33,560 nt of DNA from HGM04593 sp045612305 (GCA_045612305.1 JAZKYU010000016.1:1-33560); one strand, 5' to 3'; positions 15,423 through 24,552 are shown, counted from the stretch's first letter. Notes: generated from the letters alone by a model not told the origin. A program made the numbers and translations.

Positions 15423-16711
15423 GGAGTGTCGATATAGGTGTTTTGCGTTCGGCGCGCATAACGTTCGATTTAATCGGGGAGTTTACCTGTGGCGGCTCTG
15501 TTTATAAGGGTAAAAATACAGTTTCTGTAGAGGAGGGTGGCAAGATACTTTTTGGCTCCACGGTTTATGATGAACTGCGTTTTGTGCCCTCTGGCGAGGA
15601 GTGTCGCTTTTGGTTGCACGATGTTGTTATAGGGCTTGGCTTTCACTGGGAACGTAAAGAAAATCAGTTGTTTAGTGGTGAGCTTGTATTTGTGCGCGAG
15701 GGCGATGGTGTGCGGGCTATAAACCGCCTTCCTGTGGAGGACTATCTTGTGAGCGTGATATCGTCGGAGATGTCGGCTACAAGTTCTCCCGAACTCTTGA
15801 AGGCCCATGCGGTTGTGTCGCGCAGTTGGCTCTATGCACAACTTTTGCGCAAGGAGAGGGTCGATTGCGGAACTTTAGGGTGGGAAACACCCGATGAAAC
15901 GGTGCGTTGGTATGCGCGTGAGGACCACACACTCTTCGACCTTTGTGCCGATGATCACTGCCAACGCTATCAAGGGCTTACCCGCGCGCTTAACCCTAAT
16001 GTGACGGCAGCCGTCAATGCTACCGAGAATATGGTGCTCAAGTATGCAGGCGAGGTGTGTGATGCGCGTTTCAGCAAGTGCTGTGGTGGTGCTACAGAAC
16101 GTTTTTCGGCTTGTTGGGAGGGGGTGGATTATCCTTATCTCGATGCTTTTCGCGACTATGCCGGCAAAGAGCCTTTGCCCGACCTTACAACAGAGGAGGG
16201 TGCGCGTGCGTGGATAGAGACCACGCCTGCGGCTTTTTGTGCAGAGCCCGGTGCAGAGGTGCTTGCGCAGGTGCTCAATAATTACGACCGCGAGACTGCC
16301 GACTTTTATCGCTGGCAGGTGGTCTACACGCAAGAGCAGTTGTCGCGCTTGGTGCAGGAGCGTTCGGGTGTGGATTTTGGAACTATAGAGGAATTGCAGC
16401 CGGTGGAGCGTGGAACTTCGGGGCGTGTGGTTAAGTTGCGCATAGTAGGTAGTAAGTGCACCAAGCTTGTAGGCAAGGAGCTTGAGATACGTCGCTGGCT
16501 GTCGTCGTCGCACCTCTACAGCTCGGCGTTTGTGGTGGACAAAACTATTGATAGCGCTTCGGGTAGCGTACTTTTTGTAATAAAAGGCGCAGGCTGGGGG
16601 CACGGCGTGGGTCTCTGCCAGATAGGTGCTGCAGTTATGGCCGAAAAGGGGTACTCTTACAAAGAGATTCTAGAACATTATTACCCCGATGCCGGGTTGG
16701 AAACTGTTTAG
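15419..16711 (+). CDS. SpoIID/LytB domain protein
   Basis: The 430-residue protein carries the SpoIID/LytB domain: LPVEDYLVSVISSEM (catalytic-type Glu117), then KAHAVVSRSWLYAQL, and the C-terminal GAGWGHGVGLCQIGA and HYYPD motifs. SpoIID proteins cleave glycan strands lacking stem peptides as lytic transglycosylases, or enhance amidases. This one has no obvious signal peptide or membrane helix, so its export route or substrate is unclear. A cysteine-rich middle part (KCCGGATERFSACWEG) is typical of the longer Bacteroidota versions. The ATG at 15419 overlaps the TGA of the preceding GT/DUF4922 gene, so the two are probably made together; an upstream TTG at 15410 is less likely. Confidence 0.82.
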   Translation: MRSVDIGVLRSARITFDLIGEFTCGGSVYKGKNTVSVEEGGKILFGSTVYDELRFVPSGEECRFWLHDVVIGLGFHWERKENQLFSGELVFVREGDGVRAINRLPVEDYLVSVISSEMSATSSPELLKAHAVVSRSWLYAQLLRKERVDCGTLGWETPDETVRWYAREDHTLFDLCADDHCQRYQGLTRALNPNVTAAVNATENMVLKYAGEVCDARFSKCCGGATERFSACWEGVDYPYLDAFRDYAGKEPLPDLTTEEGARAWIETTPAAFCAEPGAEVLAQVLNNYDRETADFYRWQVVYTQEQLSRLVQERSGVDFGTIEELQPVERGTSGRVVKLRIVGSKCTKLVGKELEIRRWLSSSHLYSSAFVVDKTIDSASGSVLFVIKGAGWGHGVGLCQIGAAVMAEKGYSYKEILEHYYPDAGLETV

Positions 16712-16736
16712 TTTCCTAAGGTTATGGGGTTAATCC

Positions 16737-16767
16737 TTGTATTTAAACATATTATTTTGTACATTTG
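16737..16767 (+). promoter_or_regulatory. Promoter of the exopolysaccharide operon
   Basis: TTG at 16737-16739 and TACATTTG at 16760-16767 (full match to TAnnTTTG) are 20 nt apart. Transcription would start near 16774 and leave a leader of about 95 nt, AT-rich with T-runs, before the sugar transferase. No UpxY-type antiterminator gene or invertible promoter repeats are seen. Confidence 0.55.
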
Positions 16768-16867
16768 TAAACTTTTTAGACAACAGAATTTTTGCTTTTT
16801 TAAGTTTTTTGTGCAATAAAAGGCCCTTTTTAGAGTTAATTATAGAGAGATAGTACAAAATAAGAGT

Positions 16868-17497
16868 ATGGGGGAAAAGAAAAATACTATACCTTACAGC
16901 GATGGTATGAATGTCTTTGAACGTGCGATAAAACGACTTTTCGATATCGTTTGCTCGTTCTTTGGCATCCTTTTCTTGTTGCCTGTATTCTTGTTTGTGT
17001 ATATACTCATACGCTGTAAAGATGGTGCTCCCGTGATATTTAAGCAAGAGCGCATAGGGCGCGGTGGAAAGCCTTTCTACATATTCAAGTACCGCACGAT
17101 GAGTGTTGCTGCGGCCGACGAGGAGCCCTTCCTTGTGACGAACGACGATTGTAGGCTCACACCTCTGGGGCGCTTTTTGCGTGAGTATCACCTCGACGAG
17201 CTTCCCCAGTTGTGGAACGTGCTCAAGGGCGATATGTCTTTTGTGGGTCCCCGTCCCGAACGTAAATATTTTATCGATAAGATTGTGCAGCATAACCCCG
17301 ATTATGAGTACCTCTATCTTATTCGCCCGGGTATAACCTCACCTGCAACCGTGTACAACGGTTATACCGAGACTTTCGAGAAGATGCTTGTGCGTCTTGA
17401 TATGGATTTGGAGTATCTGCAAAAGCGCTCTCTCCTTCTCGACCTCAAAATAATATTCACAACTGTTTTTAGTATAATCAAAGGTAAAAAAATTTAA
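16868..17497 (+). CDS. Initiating undecaprenyl-phosphate sugar-1-phosphate transferase
   Basis: This 209-residue monotopic phosphoglycosyl transferase (bacterial sugar transferase family) transfers a sugar 1-phosphate from a UDP-sugar to undecaprenyl phosphate, the first step in building the repeat unit. After an N-terminal amphipathic helix and a re-entrant membrane helix (about 28-50) come KQERIGRGGKPF, FKYRTM and the catalytic Asp110-Glu111 dyad in HLDELPQLWNV. The GDMSFVGPRP motif follows. The length corresponds to the small catalytic form, without the large N-terminal membrane domain of WbaP. It is the first gene of the polysaccharide locus and lies 4 nt before the export gene. The sugar transferred cannot be read from the sequence. 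Confidence 0.92.
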   Translation: MGEKKNTIPYSDGMNVFERAIKRLFDIVCSFFGILFLLPVFLFVYILIRCKDGAPVIFKQERIGRGGKPFYIFKYRTMSVAAADEEPFLVTNDDCRLTPLGRFLREYHLDELPQLWNVLKGDMSFVGPRPERKYFIDKIVQHNPDYEYLYLIRPGITSPATVYNGYTETFEKMLVRLDMDLEYLQKRSLLLDLKIIFTTVFSIIKGKKI

Positions 17498-17501
17498 AAA
17501 T

Positions 17502-19925
17502 ATGCTTAAGAAAATAGTACTACCTTGCTTGCTTCTTTTAGTAGCGCAGGCTATGTTTGCGCAAACAATGATGAGCGATGATGATGTGGTGAGGTTTATT
17601 CTTGTAGAACGTGCAGCACAAACATCGGAGCAGAATATAACATCTAAATTGTTGCGTAAGGGCGTGTCGACAGGTCGCATACAAAGTGCGATAGAGGAGG
17701 TAAAAAAGCTCGAAGGTATGCATAATTTTATGGCAGATGGTGCAGATGGAGGTGATGAAACTTCTAGTCGCCTGCGTGGTGAAAGCAATATCTTTGTACG
17801 CGATAGTGTTGCGCTAACAGATACATTGGCAAAGAGCAAAGTCTTTGGTCGTGATATATTCAATAACAAGATGCTCACTTTTGCGCCGGCGTTGAACATC
17901 CCCACACCTCAAGATTATATTCTAGGCCCTGGTGACCAGGTGCTGATTGATGCTTGGGGAACATCTCAATTCAATATAAAAGAGACTATATCGCCCGATG
18001 GAAATATTTTTGTAGATGGTGTTGGTCTTTTGAGCTTGAATGGCCTTACTGTAAATAAAGCCGAAGAACTTGTTGTTGAAAAACTTGAAAACGTATATAG
18101 CGGCTCGCAGATAAGCTTAACACTTGGCTCTATACGCTCTGTTCAAGTGCAGGTGCACGGCGAGGTTGTTACTCCAGGTACATTTACCATAAGCGCTTTT
18201 TCTACCGCATTTAATGCTTTGTATGCTGCAGGTGGTGTAAATTCTGTAGGTACTTTGCGCGATATAAAAGTTTATCGTTCGGGAAAAGAGGTTTCGTCGA
18301 TAGACGTTTACGATTATATCCTCAATGGAAAAACAGCTAGTGATATTCGCTTGCAGGATAACGATGTAATAAGTGTAGGAGCATACCAAAATATTGTAGA
18401 TGTTGATGGTAAGGTTAAGCGTCCTATGAAGTATGAGATGAAAGTTGGTGAGACTTTGCTCGATGCTATATCCTATGCAGGTGGTTTTACCGGTGATGCT
18501 TACACAGAGAACTTTAATATTGTTCGTAAAAATGGACGTGAGTACTCGATGCACACTGTCAGCAAGCCCGAGGCTGCTGCTTTTGAACTAAAAGATGGTG
18601 ACTTTGTAAACGTAGAGAAGATGTTGCCACGTTTCTCGAATATGATAGAGGTGAGTGGTGCTGTCTTTTATCCTGGCCTTTATGAACTTGGTGACAGAAT
18701 ATCCACCATACGTGAACTTATAGCTGCGGCAGGTGGAGTTGTGGAGGAGGCTTTCCTTAATCGTGCGGTGTTGCAGCATCGTAACCTCGACAAGACGCTG
18801 GAAACAGAGCCTATAGATCTTAAAGGTATTCTTGCGGGAACAACTCCCGATGTGAAATTAAAAAGTAACGATTTGCTTTTTATACCAAGTAGCGCCAATA
18901 TGCTTGGTGAGCAAACAGTGAGTATTAGTGGCGAGGTTAATTTGCCTGGAAAATACAAATTTGCAAAAAATACTACAATAGAGGATTTGATTTTGCAGGC
19001 TGGTGGTCTCACACGTGCAGCTTCGGTAATGAAAATCGACGTATATAGAAGCCTCTTAGACCCAAAGTCTACGACCTTCTCTAGCGAATCGTCAAAATCC
19101 TTTAGCTTCTCTTTAAAAGATGGCTTTATGGTTGATGGTGGCGAGAACTTTGTTCTTGAACCTTTTGACGAGGTGTTTGTGCGTCGCACTCCGTCGTACT
19201 CGGCTATGCAGGTTGTGCAAATTAAGGGTTGTGTCAATTACGAGGGTGGCTACGTGTTACCCGGCAAGGACTATCGTTTGAGCCAGCTTGTGAAAGATGC
19301 GGGTGGCTTGAGCGAGCTAGCCTATGTGAAAGGCGCTTGTCTCTATCGTAAGATGACCGAAGAGGAACGAAAGCTACGTGAAAATGTGATGAAAACAACA
19401 CAAATACAGATGCTTGAGGAGAGTTTGAAAGATAGAGACAAGGAGGTCGATATGGTTTTGCTCGATTCTATCATGCAACTTAAACTAACCCTTAGCTCTG
19501 TATATCCGGTTGCTATAAACCTTGAAGAGGCTGTTAAAAATCCGGGCTCGCAGAGTGATGTTTTGTTGCGCGCAGGCGACGTGCTCAATATCCCCGAAAT
19601 TCCTTCTACTATAAATGTGAGCGGTGAGGTGCGCAGCCCCATAACAATGAGCTACGAGGAGGGCAAGAATGTAAAATACTATATAAAACATGCTGGTGGA
19701 TATAGCAATAATGCTAAAAAGAGTGCTGTGTATATTATATACAAGAACGGCTCTGTTGTGAATGTTTCGAAGAGATCTACCAAGGTTGTAGAGCCTGGTT
19801 GTGAGATTGTTGTTCCACGAAAGAGTGTGAGAAATAAACTTTCACTGGCCGAAATTGCAACTGTAGGAACATCTACAGCCTCTATTGCAACAATGATTGT
19901 AGCTATTATAAACCTGCTTAAATAA
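17502..19925 (+). CDS. Wza-like outer-membrane polysaccharide export protein with SLBB domains
   Basis: This 807-residue exported protein begins with a signal peptide (MLKKIVLPCLLLLVAQ, cleavage likely after FAQ) without a lipobox, unlike E. coli Wza. A poly-export domain follows (about 140-215, with YILGPGDQVLIDAWG). Then come about six SLBB repeats, each starting with V-x-G-x-V and containing an AGG motif: near residues 220, 300, 380, 465, 565 and 705. A charged coiled stretch sits around 620-660. The last 20 residues are hydrophobic (TASIATMIVAIINLL) and may form the membrane-inserting helix of the outer-membrane pore. It is expected to form the export channel for the polysaccharide together with Wzz, encoded 17 nt downstream. 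Confidence 0.9.
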   Translation: MLKKIVLPCLLLLVAQAMFAQTMMSDDDVVRFILVERAAQTSEQNITSKLLRKGVSTGRIQSAIEEVKKLEGMHNFMADGADGGDETSSRLRGESNIFVRDSVALTDTLAKSKVFGRDIFNNKMLTFAPALNIPTPQDYILGPGDQVLIDAWGTSQFNIKETISPDGNIFVDGVGLLSLNGLTVNKAEELVVEKLENVYSGSQISLTLGSIRSVQVQVHGEVVTPGTFTISAFSTAFNALYAAGGVNSVGTLRDIKVYRSGKEVSSIDVYDYILNGKTASDIRLQDNDVISVGAYQNIVDVDGKVKRPMKYEMKVGETLLDAISYAGGFTGDAYTENFNIVRKNGREYSMHTVSKPEAAAFELKDGDFVNVEKMLPRFSNMIEVSGAVFYPGLYELGDRISTIRELIAAAGGVVEEAFLNRAVLQHRNLDKTLETEPIDLKGILAGTTPDVKLKSNDLLFIPSSANMLGEQTVSISGEVNLPGKYKFAKNTTIEDLILQAGGLTRAASVMKIDVYRSLLDPKSTTFSSESSKSFSFSLKDGFMVDGGENFVLEPFDEVFVRRTPSYSAMQVVQIKGCVNYEGGYVLPGKDYRLSQLVKDAGGLSELAYVKGACLYRKMTEEERKLRENVMKTTQIQMLEESLKDRDKEVDMVLLDSIMQLKLTLSSVYPVAINLEEAVKNPGSQSDVLLRAGDVLNIPEIPSTINVSGEVRSPITMSYEEGKNVKYYIKHAGGYSNNAKKSAVYIIYKNGSVVNVSKRSTKVVEPGCEIVVPRKSVRNKLSLAEIATVGTSTASIATMIVAIINLLK

Positions 19926-19942
19926 AACTTGTATATAAACCT

Positions 19943-21040
19943 ATGAGTAAGTCAAGATTGCAAGAATTATATGACGACCTTTTGGCTGTGAAAAAGGCTG
20001 TCCGATTCGTGTGGCTACGCAAATCGATATATATAAAATATTGTACTGTAGCTGTGATTCTATCACTTATAGTTTCATTCAGTATTCCTAAATCATATTC
20101 TACATCGGTAGTTCTTGCTCCCGAGTCTCAGTCAACGGGTTTTAGCGCCACTTTGGCTGGTCTTGCAGGTCTTACCGGTATAAGTATGGGAAATGCTGTA
20201 GAGGATGCTTACACTGTTGATTTGTTCCCCACTATAGTGTCGTCTAACGATTTTATACTAGACCTTCTAAATACAAGAGTGTATTCTGCAGAAAGGAATA
20301 TAGACACCACATATGCTACATATCTTTCAAAATATCAGAAGAGAGCATGGTGGGAGTATCCTTTTGCGTGGGTGCGTTCTCTTGTGAATAATATCTTTCC
20401 TTCCGAGGATATTAAAACGTCGCAAGCCTCAGGAGGTGCTGGCGATGCTCCCAAGGTTAGGTTATTGTCTAAATCGCAGTTAGCTTTGTGTTATAAGGTG
20501 CAGAGTAATCTTTTTTGTGTAGTAGACAAGATGTCGGGAGTAATTGTTATTACTGCAAACGACCAAGACCCGGAGATTTCGGCCACTATTGCAAATACAA
20601 CAGTGGAGAAACTCAACAAATTTATATTGGATTATCGCACACGAAAGGCGCGTAGCGATTATGAGTACATGTCAGCGTTGTGTGATAGTACAAAGAGTGC
20701 TTATATAGAGGCGCAGAAAAAATTTACCGAGTATGCACGTACTCACATAGATGTATATTCTCCTGAGGCTAAAATGAATATGCTTGTATTGGAGAACGAG
20801 GTTTCGCTGGCATACTCTACATATAGTAGCGTAGCTTCGCAAATGCAGGTGGCGCAGGCCAAGATATTGGAAGATACTCCTGTTTATACAGTAGTGGAGT
20901 CGGCTTATGTACCTATTAGTGCAAAATCGCCACGCAAGATGCTTATCGCAATAATCTTTGTTGTATTTGCGTGCACGCTTGCAACATTCCACTTGGCTTA
21001 TGTTATTGTGAAACAAAAGAAATGGAAAGGGAAGGCTTGA
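19943..21040 (+). CDS. Wzz-like chain-length determinant, no kinase domain
   Basis: This 365-residue inner-membrane polysaccharide co-polymerase has a first membrane helix at about 33-50 and a second at about 336-356, framing a periplasmic helical domain. The family signature is seen in the first part (SIPKSYSTSVVLAPES) and before the second helix (AYVPISAKSPRKMLI, the conserved proline-rich site). The protein ends soon after the second helix (KQKKWKGKA), so the Wzc-type tyrosine kinase is absent, and no separate kinase is encoded nearby. A tryptophan-rich insert (WWEYPFAWV) lies near residue 137. Its 3' end overlaps the polymerase gene start by 19 nt, so the two are translationally coupled. 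Confidence 0.9.
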   Translation: MSKSRLQELYDDLLAVKKAVRFVWLRKSIYIKYCTVAVILSLIVSFSIPKSYSTSVVLAPESQSTGFSATLAGLAGLTGISMGNAVEDAYTVDLFPTIVSSNDFILDLLNTRVYSAERNIDTTYATYLSKYQKRAWWEYPFAWVRSLVNNIFPSEDIKTSQASGGAGDAPKVRLLSKSQLALCYKVQSNLFCVVDKMSGVIVITANDQDPEISATIANTTVEKLNKFILDYRTRKARSDYEYMSALCDSTKSAYIEAQKKFTEYARTHIDVYSPEAKMNMLVLENEVSLAYSTYSSVASQMQVAQAKILEDTPVYTVVESAYVPISAKSPRKMLIAIIFVVFACTLATFHLAYVIVKQKKWKGKA

Positions 21041-22197
21041 TAAAAAAGGTAGGAAACGGGTTGTTCTCGCTGCTTGTGCTGCTGTTTTTGGTCGACCCAA
21101 CAAACTCTATTTTTCATTTGAAGAATATTGTTTTTATGCTATTGCTGGCATATAACTTCCTTTTTTATAAAGCAGAATTTTTTAAAGCGCGATATTTCTT
21201 TTATGCAGTATCGGCAGTTTCTATATCTTTTATTATAGCCAACTTGAGGGGTACTATAATAGACCTTTCTGAGTTGAAAGGTATTTATACCGCTTTTGCT
21301 CCGCTACTGTTATTGCCGTGGATAGACCGTTATGATATTATTCGTCTCTCCAAAATCCCTGTTCTTATTACAGCAGGGATTGTGGTCGCTCTTTTTTGGA
21401 CAATAATATTATATCCTATAGCCGAAGCTGCAATTTATTCTTTTATGTGGTCGCACGACGATACTATTATGATGTCGCACCGCTATTTTCTTGGAATACG
21501 CTTCTTTGGTATGTATTGTAAGTCGACTGTGGCTATGCTCCCGGTCTTCTGCATAGCAGTATACAATGTGGTAACCCCTGGCAAGCGTACTCTGGTCGAT
21601 GTTTTGTTGGTATTGCTCCTTTTACACCTGTTCTTGATAAGCGGAACCCGTAGCTCTACTCTTTTGCCCTTATTGCTTTTTGTAGCTATCCTTTTTGTTT
21701 ATTGTCGTAACAGGCGTTACTTTAACTATTTTTTCTATCCGGCAGCATTTATGGCTGTTTTTGCAATACTTATAATCATTTATAAGTTATTGATGGAAAA
21801 GTCCGAGGCTTCGAACTTGGTAAAATATGCCCACATTACATCCTATTTTGCTCTTTTTGAGAGAAACCCGTTGTTCATCATTTTCGGGCAGGGGCCGGCA
21901 ACATATTTCTATTCCGAGGGATTTAGACATATGACAAACATCACAGAGTGGACATACCTTGAACTTGTGCGTTGTTATGGATTGTTCTCTAGTTTTATTT
22001 TGTATGTGGTGCTAGTGCCTCTAATCAGGCTGTTTAAGCAAATAAGCAAGAGTGATATTGTTTTTGCTTTTATACTTGGCTATATGCTATATCTTGTGAT
22101 TGCTGGTACAAACCCTCTCTTCCTTTCGTCTACAGGTATGCTGGTTGTGCTTACAGGCTATAGTTTTTTAGACAGAATAGAACGAATCAATAAATAG
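21022..22197 (+). CDS. O-antigen/exopolysaccharide polymerase (Wzy-like), multi-pass membrane protein
   Basis: The 391-residue protein is almost entirely hydrophobic helices (about ten or more). It has a larger loop around residues 130-165 and another before the helix near residue 300 (FERNPLFIIFGQGPATYFYSEG), where the O-antigen ligase/polymerase family usually has its periplasmic loop. The ISGTRSS stretch at about 210 also fits that family. It would polymerise lipid-linked repeat units in the periplasm with Wzz. I chose the ATG at 21022, inside the end of the Wzz gene; a frame further upstream has no support. The last 40 nt overlap the 3' end of the convergent flippase gene. Wzy assignment is by position and topology; sequence motifs are weak. 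Confidence 0.75.
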   Translation: MEREGLIKKVGNGLFSLLVLLFLVDPTNSIFHLKNIVFMLLLAYNFLFYKAEFFKARYFFYAVSAVSISFIIANLRGTIIDLSELKGIYTAFAPLLLLPWIDRYDIIRLSKIPVLITAGIVVALFWTIILYPIAEAAIYSFMWSHDDTIMMSHRYFLGIRFFGMYCKSTVAMLPVFCIAVYNVVTPGKRTLVDVLLVLLLLHLFLISGTRSSTLLPLLLFVAILFVYCRNRRYFNYFFYPAAFMAVFAILIIIYKLLMEKSEASNLVKYAHITSYFALFERNPLFIIFGQGPATYFYSEGFRHMTNITEWTYLELVRCYGLFSSFILYVVLVPLIRLFKQISKSDIVFAFILGYMLYLVIAGTNPLFLSSTGMLVVLTGYSFLDRIERINK

Positions 22198-23684
22198 ATT
22201 TTCTCTTTTTCCCATTTTGTCAGGCAAAATGCAAAAGATAACGCTCCCAAAAGGGTGATGCTAAGTATTGTTCCCAAGAGAAGCCTTGTTAAGTCTCCAG
22301 CTATATATTCGACTGAAAAGGTTGTTGCTAGGTATGTTACAACAATAGAGCTGGTGCACGGTATTAAATGCCCTAATATAAATGGTTTAACGGGCATGTC
22401 GGCGTCTTTCTTCGAGATATATGTTCTAACAAATATACATAAAATCTCTTCAACTATAACACAATAGATTATGCTGTAATATGGTAACCCGCATTTGTAC
22501 ATTATGAGTGCTGCGGGTAACGGCAGTATGTGCATTATGCCCACTGTAAGATGCTGTCTCTTTATTTTACCAACACTCTCCAACGCAATCTGTTGACCAA
22601 TAGAGATTTGGCTTATTAGAGTGATGATGAGAAAACCTCGGCAAAACTCCAACGTTCCAACAGGAATTTCCTTGAGCCATATTTGCAAAATGTATGGCAT
22701 GTTTATAAATAGTGGGATAATTACAGCAGCTAGCATAAGTGTTGTAAAACGCGATGTGCTGTATGAGTATTTGATAGTGTCGTGATGCTTGCCGGCTCCC
22801 TCGCTTTTTATTATGTGTGGGCGCATAGGGCGTACCACCGAGTTTGCAAAAAAGAGTAGAAAACCGTTCACTTGCTGCGCTACACCATAGGCTGCGTTGT
22901 ATAATAATCCAAAAAAACTGTTTAGCAGAATTGCAGTTCCTTGAAACCTTGCGATAGAGCAACCGCTTCCAATTATATTCCATCCTGCATAGCTTGTCAT
23001 CTGTTTTGCAAGAGTGTAGTCCTTTATTTTGTGCCAACGATAGTGACACTCTTCGTATCTTTTTCGGCAGAAGTTCCTTTTTAACATAAAAGCAACAAAT
23101 GAAGCACTCATTATAAGTGTTGCGTATATGATGAGCCTGTGGCTAGGTATGTAGAGTACGGCGATGGAAGCGGCTAGCTTTAATGCCGCCTCTAGAATGT
23201 TTATGCCCGCAATTATCGAAATATCTTCGTGGGAGTTCATCGTGGCCTCGTAGGGTACGGAACTTACAATAAAGATAACACCTCCAATCAGGCATAAGAG
23301 CACTACAATGGCTTTTGCGTGTGCTGTGGGTGGTATTTCCAACCAAAATTCTATGGCAGGTGCTCCTATTGACAATAATAGTATAGCTGATATTGTTGCT
23401 ATAATCTTGTGTATGATGCAACTGTTGTAAAAAATCTCTTTTACTTCCTTGGTGTTGCCCTTGCCAAGCGCATAGGAGAGAAAACGCTGTGTGGCTCCTG
23501 CCATAGCAACGTTTAAGAAAGAAAAAAGAGCAACAATATTTGCCACAAGTGCATAAATGGCATAATCCTGCGTGCCTAAGGCTTCTAGTACAAAACGGGT
23601 GCCAAGCAAGGTTACGCCCATTGTCACTATCATATTGGCATATAGGGCTATGCTGTTATAGGCAATTCTTTTGCTGTTATTCAT
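22158..23684 (-). CDS. Wzx-type polysaccharide flippase (MATE-like/MOP superfamily)
   Basis: This 508-residue multi-pass membrane protein has about 12-14 helices. The N-terminus (RIAYNSIALYANMIVTMGVTLLGTRFVLEALG) and the LVANIVALFSFLNVAMAGATQRF region are typical of O-antigen/teichoic-acid flippases, which move lipid-linked repeat units across the inner membrane. It lies on the minus strand, opposite the surrounding exporter and polymerase genes. It is second in a two-gene unit: its start overlaps the acyltransferase stop by 8 nt. Its 3' end overlaps the polymerase gene by 40 nt, tail to tail. Confidence 0.88.
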   Translation of the reverse strand: MNNSKRIAYNSIALYANMIVTMGVTLLGTRFVLEALGTQDYAIYALVANIVALFSFLNVAMAGATQRFLSYALGKGNTKEVKEIFYNSCIIHKIIATISAILLLSIGAPAIEFWLEIPPTAHAKAIVVLLCLIGGVIFIVSSVPYEATMNSHEDISIIAGINILEAALKLAASIAVLYIPSHRLIIYATLIMSASFVAFMLKRNFCRKRYEECHYRWHKIKDYTLAKQMTSYAGWNIIGSGCSIARFQGTAILLNSFFGLLYNAAYGVAQQVNGFLLFFANSVVRPMRPHIIKSEGAGKHHDTIKYSYSTSRFTTLMLAAVIIPLFINMPYILQIWLKEIPVGTLEFCRGFLIITLISQISIGQQIALESVGKIKRQHLTVGIMHILPLPAALIMYKCGLPYYSIIYCVIVEEILCIFVRTYISKKDADMPVKPFILGHLIPCTSSIVVTYLATTFSVEYIAGDLTRLLLGTILSITLLGALSFAFCLTKWEKEKIYLLIRSILSKKL

Positions 23685-24387
23685 ACTCCTTAATGCCTAT
23701 GTTGTTCTTGTGCTCTTTCAATAATGCTAAATCGCTTTCCGAAATATTTTCGGTTCCTATGAAGCGCAGCCCCTTGTATTCGTTTTCAAAGAGTTTTTCA
23801 AGATCCTCTTTTTTCATTCTCTCTTCGGGAGGGTACAATATTGTTTCGTGTTTTATTATTTGTTCTAGGCTGAAACGTGTCGCAATTATTTTACCAGGTG
23901 TGCCAGCAACAACGGCATATGGCGGTATTTTTTTTGTAATGACGCTGCCAGCTGCCACAACCGCTCCGCGGCCGATGCTACTGTGCGATAAGAGAATGCT
24001 TTGCGCTCCTACCCATACGTCTTCTTCAATAACAATAGTGGTTTCGGTATCGTTTATGTGTAGCGGGCTTAAGTACTGTGGAAGTCCTACAGTAGGTGTG
24101 TGCCCACCAGGAATTATTGTTGTGCCTGCGCCTATAGCAGAGAATTTTTTTATGACAACTTTGCCTCCTCCACTAATTATGCTTACACCGGGTTGCAATC
24201 TTGTGTAGTCGCCCATTTCGACAAAATGCGGGTCTAGTATCAAAGGACCATATAGTTCAGTGTGTTTGCCGCTTGCTGCGTAGTTTTTTCTTTTAGTGTT
24301 TTTTACAAACATTATGTATGCAGAACGATAGCGTGCTCTAAATTCATTAGAGAATATTTTTTTTAGTATATTTTTTATAAAATTCAT
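23677..24387 (-). CDS. Left-handed beta-helix acyltransferase (CysE/WbbJ type)
   Basis: The 236-residue protein has the hexapeptide-repeat fold. Repeats begin around residue 45 (PLILDPHFVEMGDYTRLQPGVSI) and end with VWVGAQSILLSHSSIGRGAVVAAGSVITKKIPPYAVVAGTPGKII, given here as two conserved blocks. His in GGHTPT is the likely catalytic residue. Such enzymes O- or N-acetylate sugars of surface polysaccharides. The C-terminal 50 residues are helical and charged (EERMKKEDLEKLFENE). The ATG at 24387 is preferred: it begins the basic amphipathic segment MNFIKNILKKIF, while the longer frame covers promoter sequence. It precedes the flippase gene with an 8-nt overlap. Confidence 0.88.
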   Translation of the reverse strand: MNFIKNILKKIFSNEFRARYRSAYIMFVKNTKRKNYAASGKHTELYGPLILDPHFVEMGDYTRLQPGVSIISGGGKVVIKKFSAIGAGTTIIPGGHTPTVGLPQYLSPLHINDTETTIVIEEDVWVGAQSILLSHSSIGRGAVVAAGSVITKKIPPYAVVAGTPGKIIATRFSLEQIIKHETILYPPEERMKKEDLEKLFENEYKGLRFIGTENISESDLALLKEHKNNIGIKEYE

Positions 24388-24465
24388 GGTTTTTGAAAAA
24401 TGAGATAATGTTGTTGTGATACTAAACAATAGCTTGCTAGGTGTAATAAAAATCCTATTTGTCTT

Positions 24466-24496
24466 CAAAAATACTAAATAATTTTTAAAGAGCAAA
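24466..24496 (-). promoter_or_regulatory. Consensus promoter for acyltransferase-flippase pair
   Basis: On the minus strand TTTG (24496-24493), 19 nt, TATTTTTG (24473-24466) matches both Bacteroidota promoter elements with optimal spacing. It lies 79 nt before the ATG at 24387. Confidence 0.7.
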
Positions 24497-24522
24497 TAAT
24501 TTTTTTGTAACACTGTTTTTTA

Positions 24523-24552
24523 TTGATAATATATGCAAAAGCAGTATCTTTG
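24523..24552 (+). promoter_or_regulatory. Promoter for the Wzi gene
   Basis: TTG (24523-24525), 19 nt, TATCTTTG (24545-24552, full -7 match). Transcription would begin near 24559, about 60 nt before the ATG at 24620. It is divergent from the acyltransferase promoter. Confidence 0.6.

Noticed and set aside
16712..16867. Invertible promoter as in phase-variable capsule loci
   Set aside because: No flanking inverted repeats of suitable length were seen around the promoter, and no invertase or UpxY gene is present.
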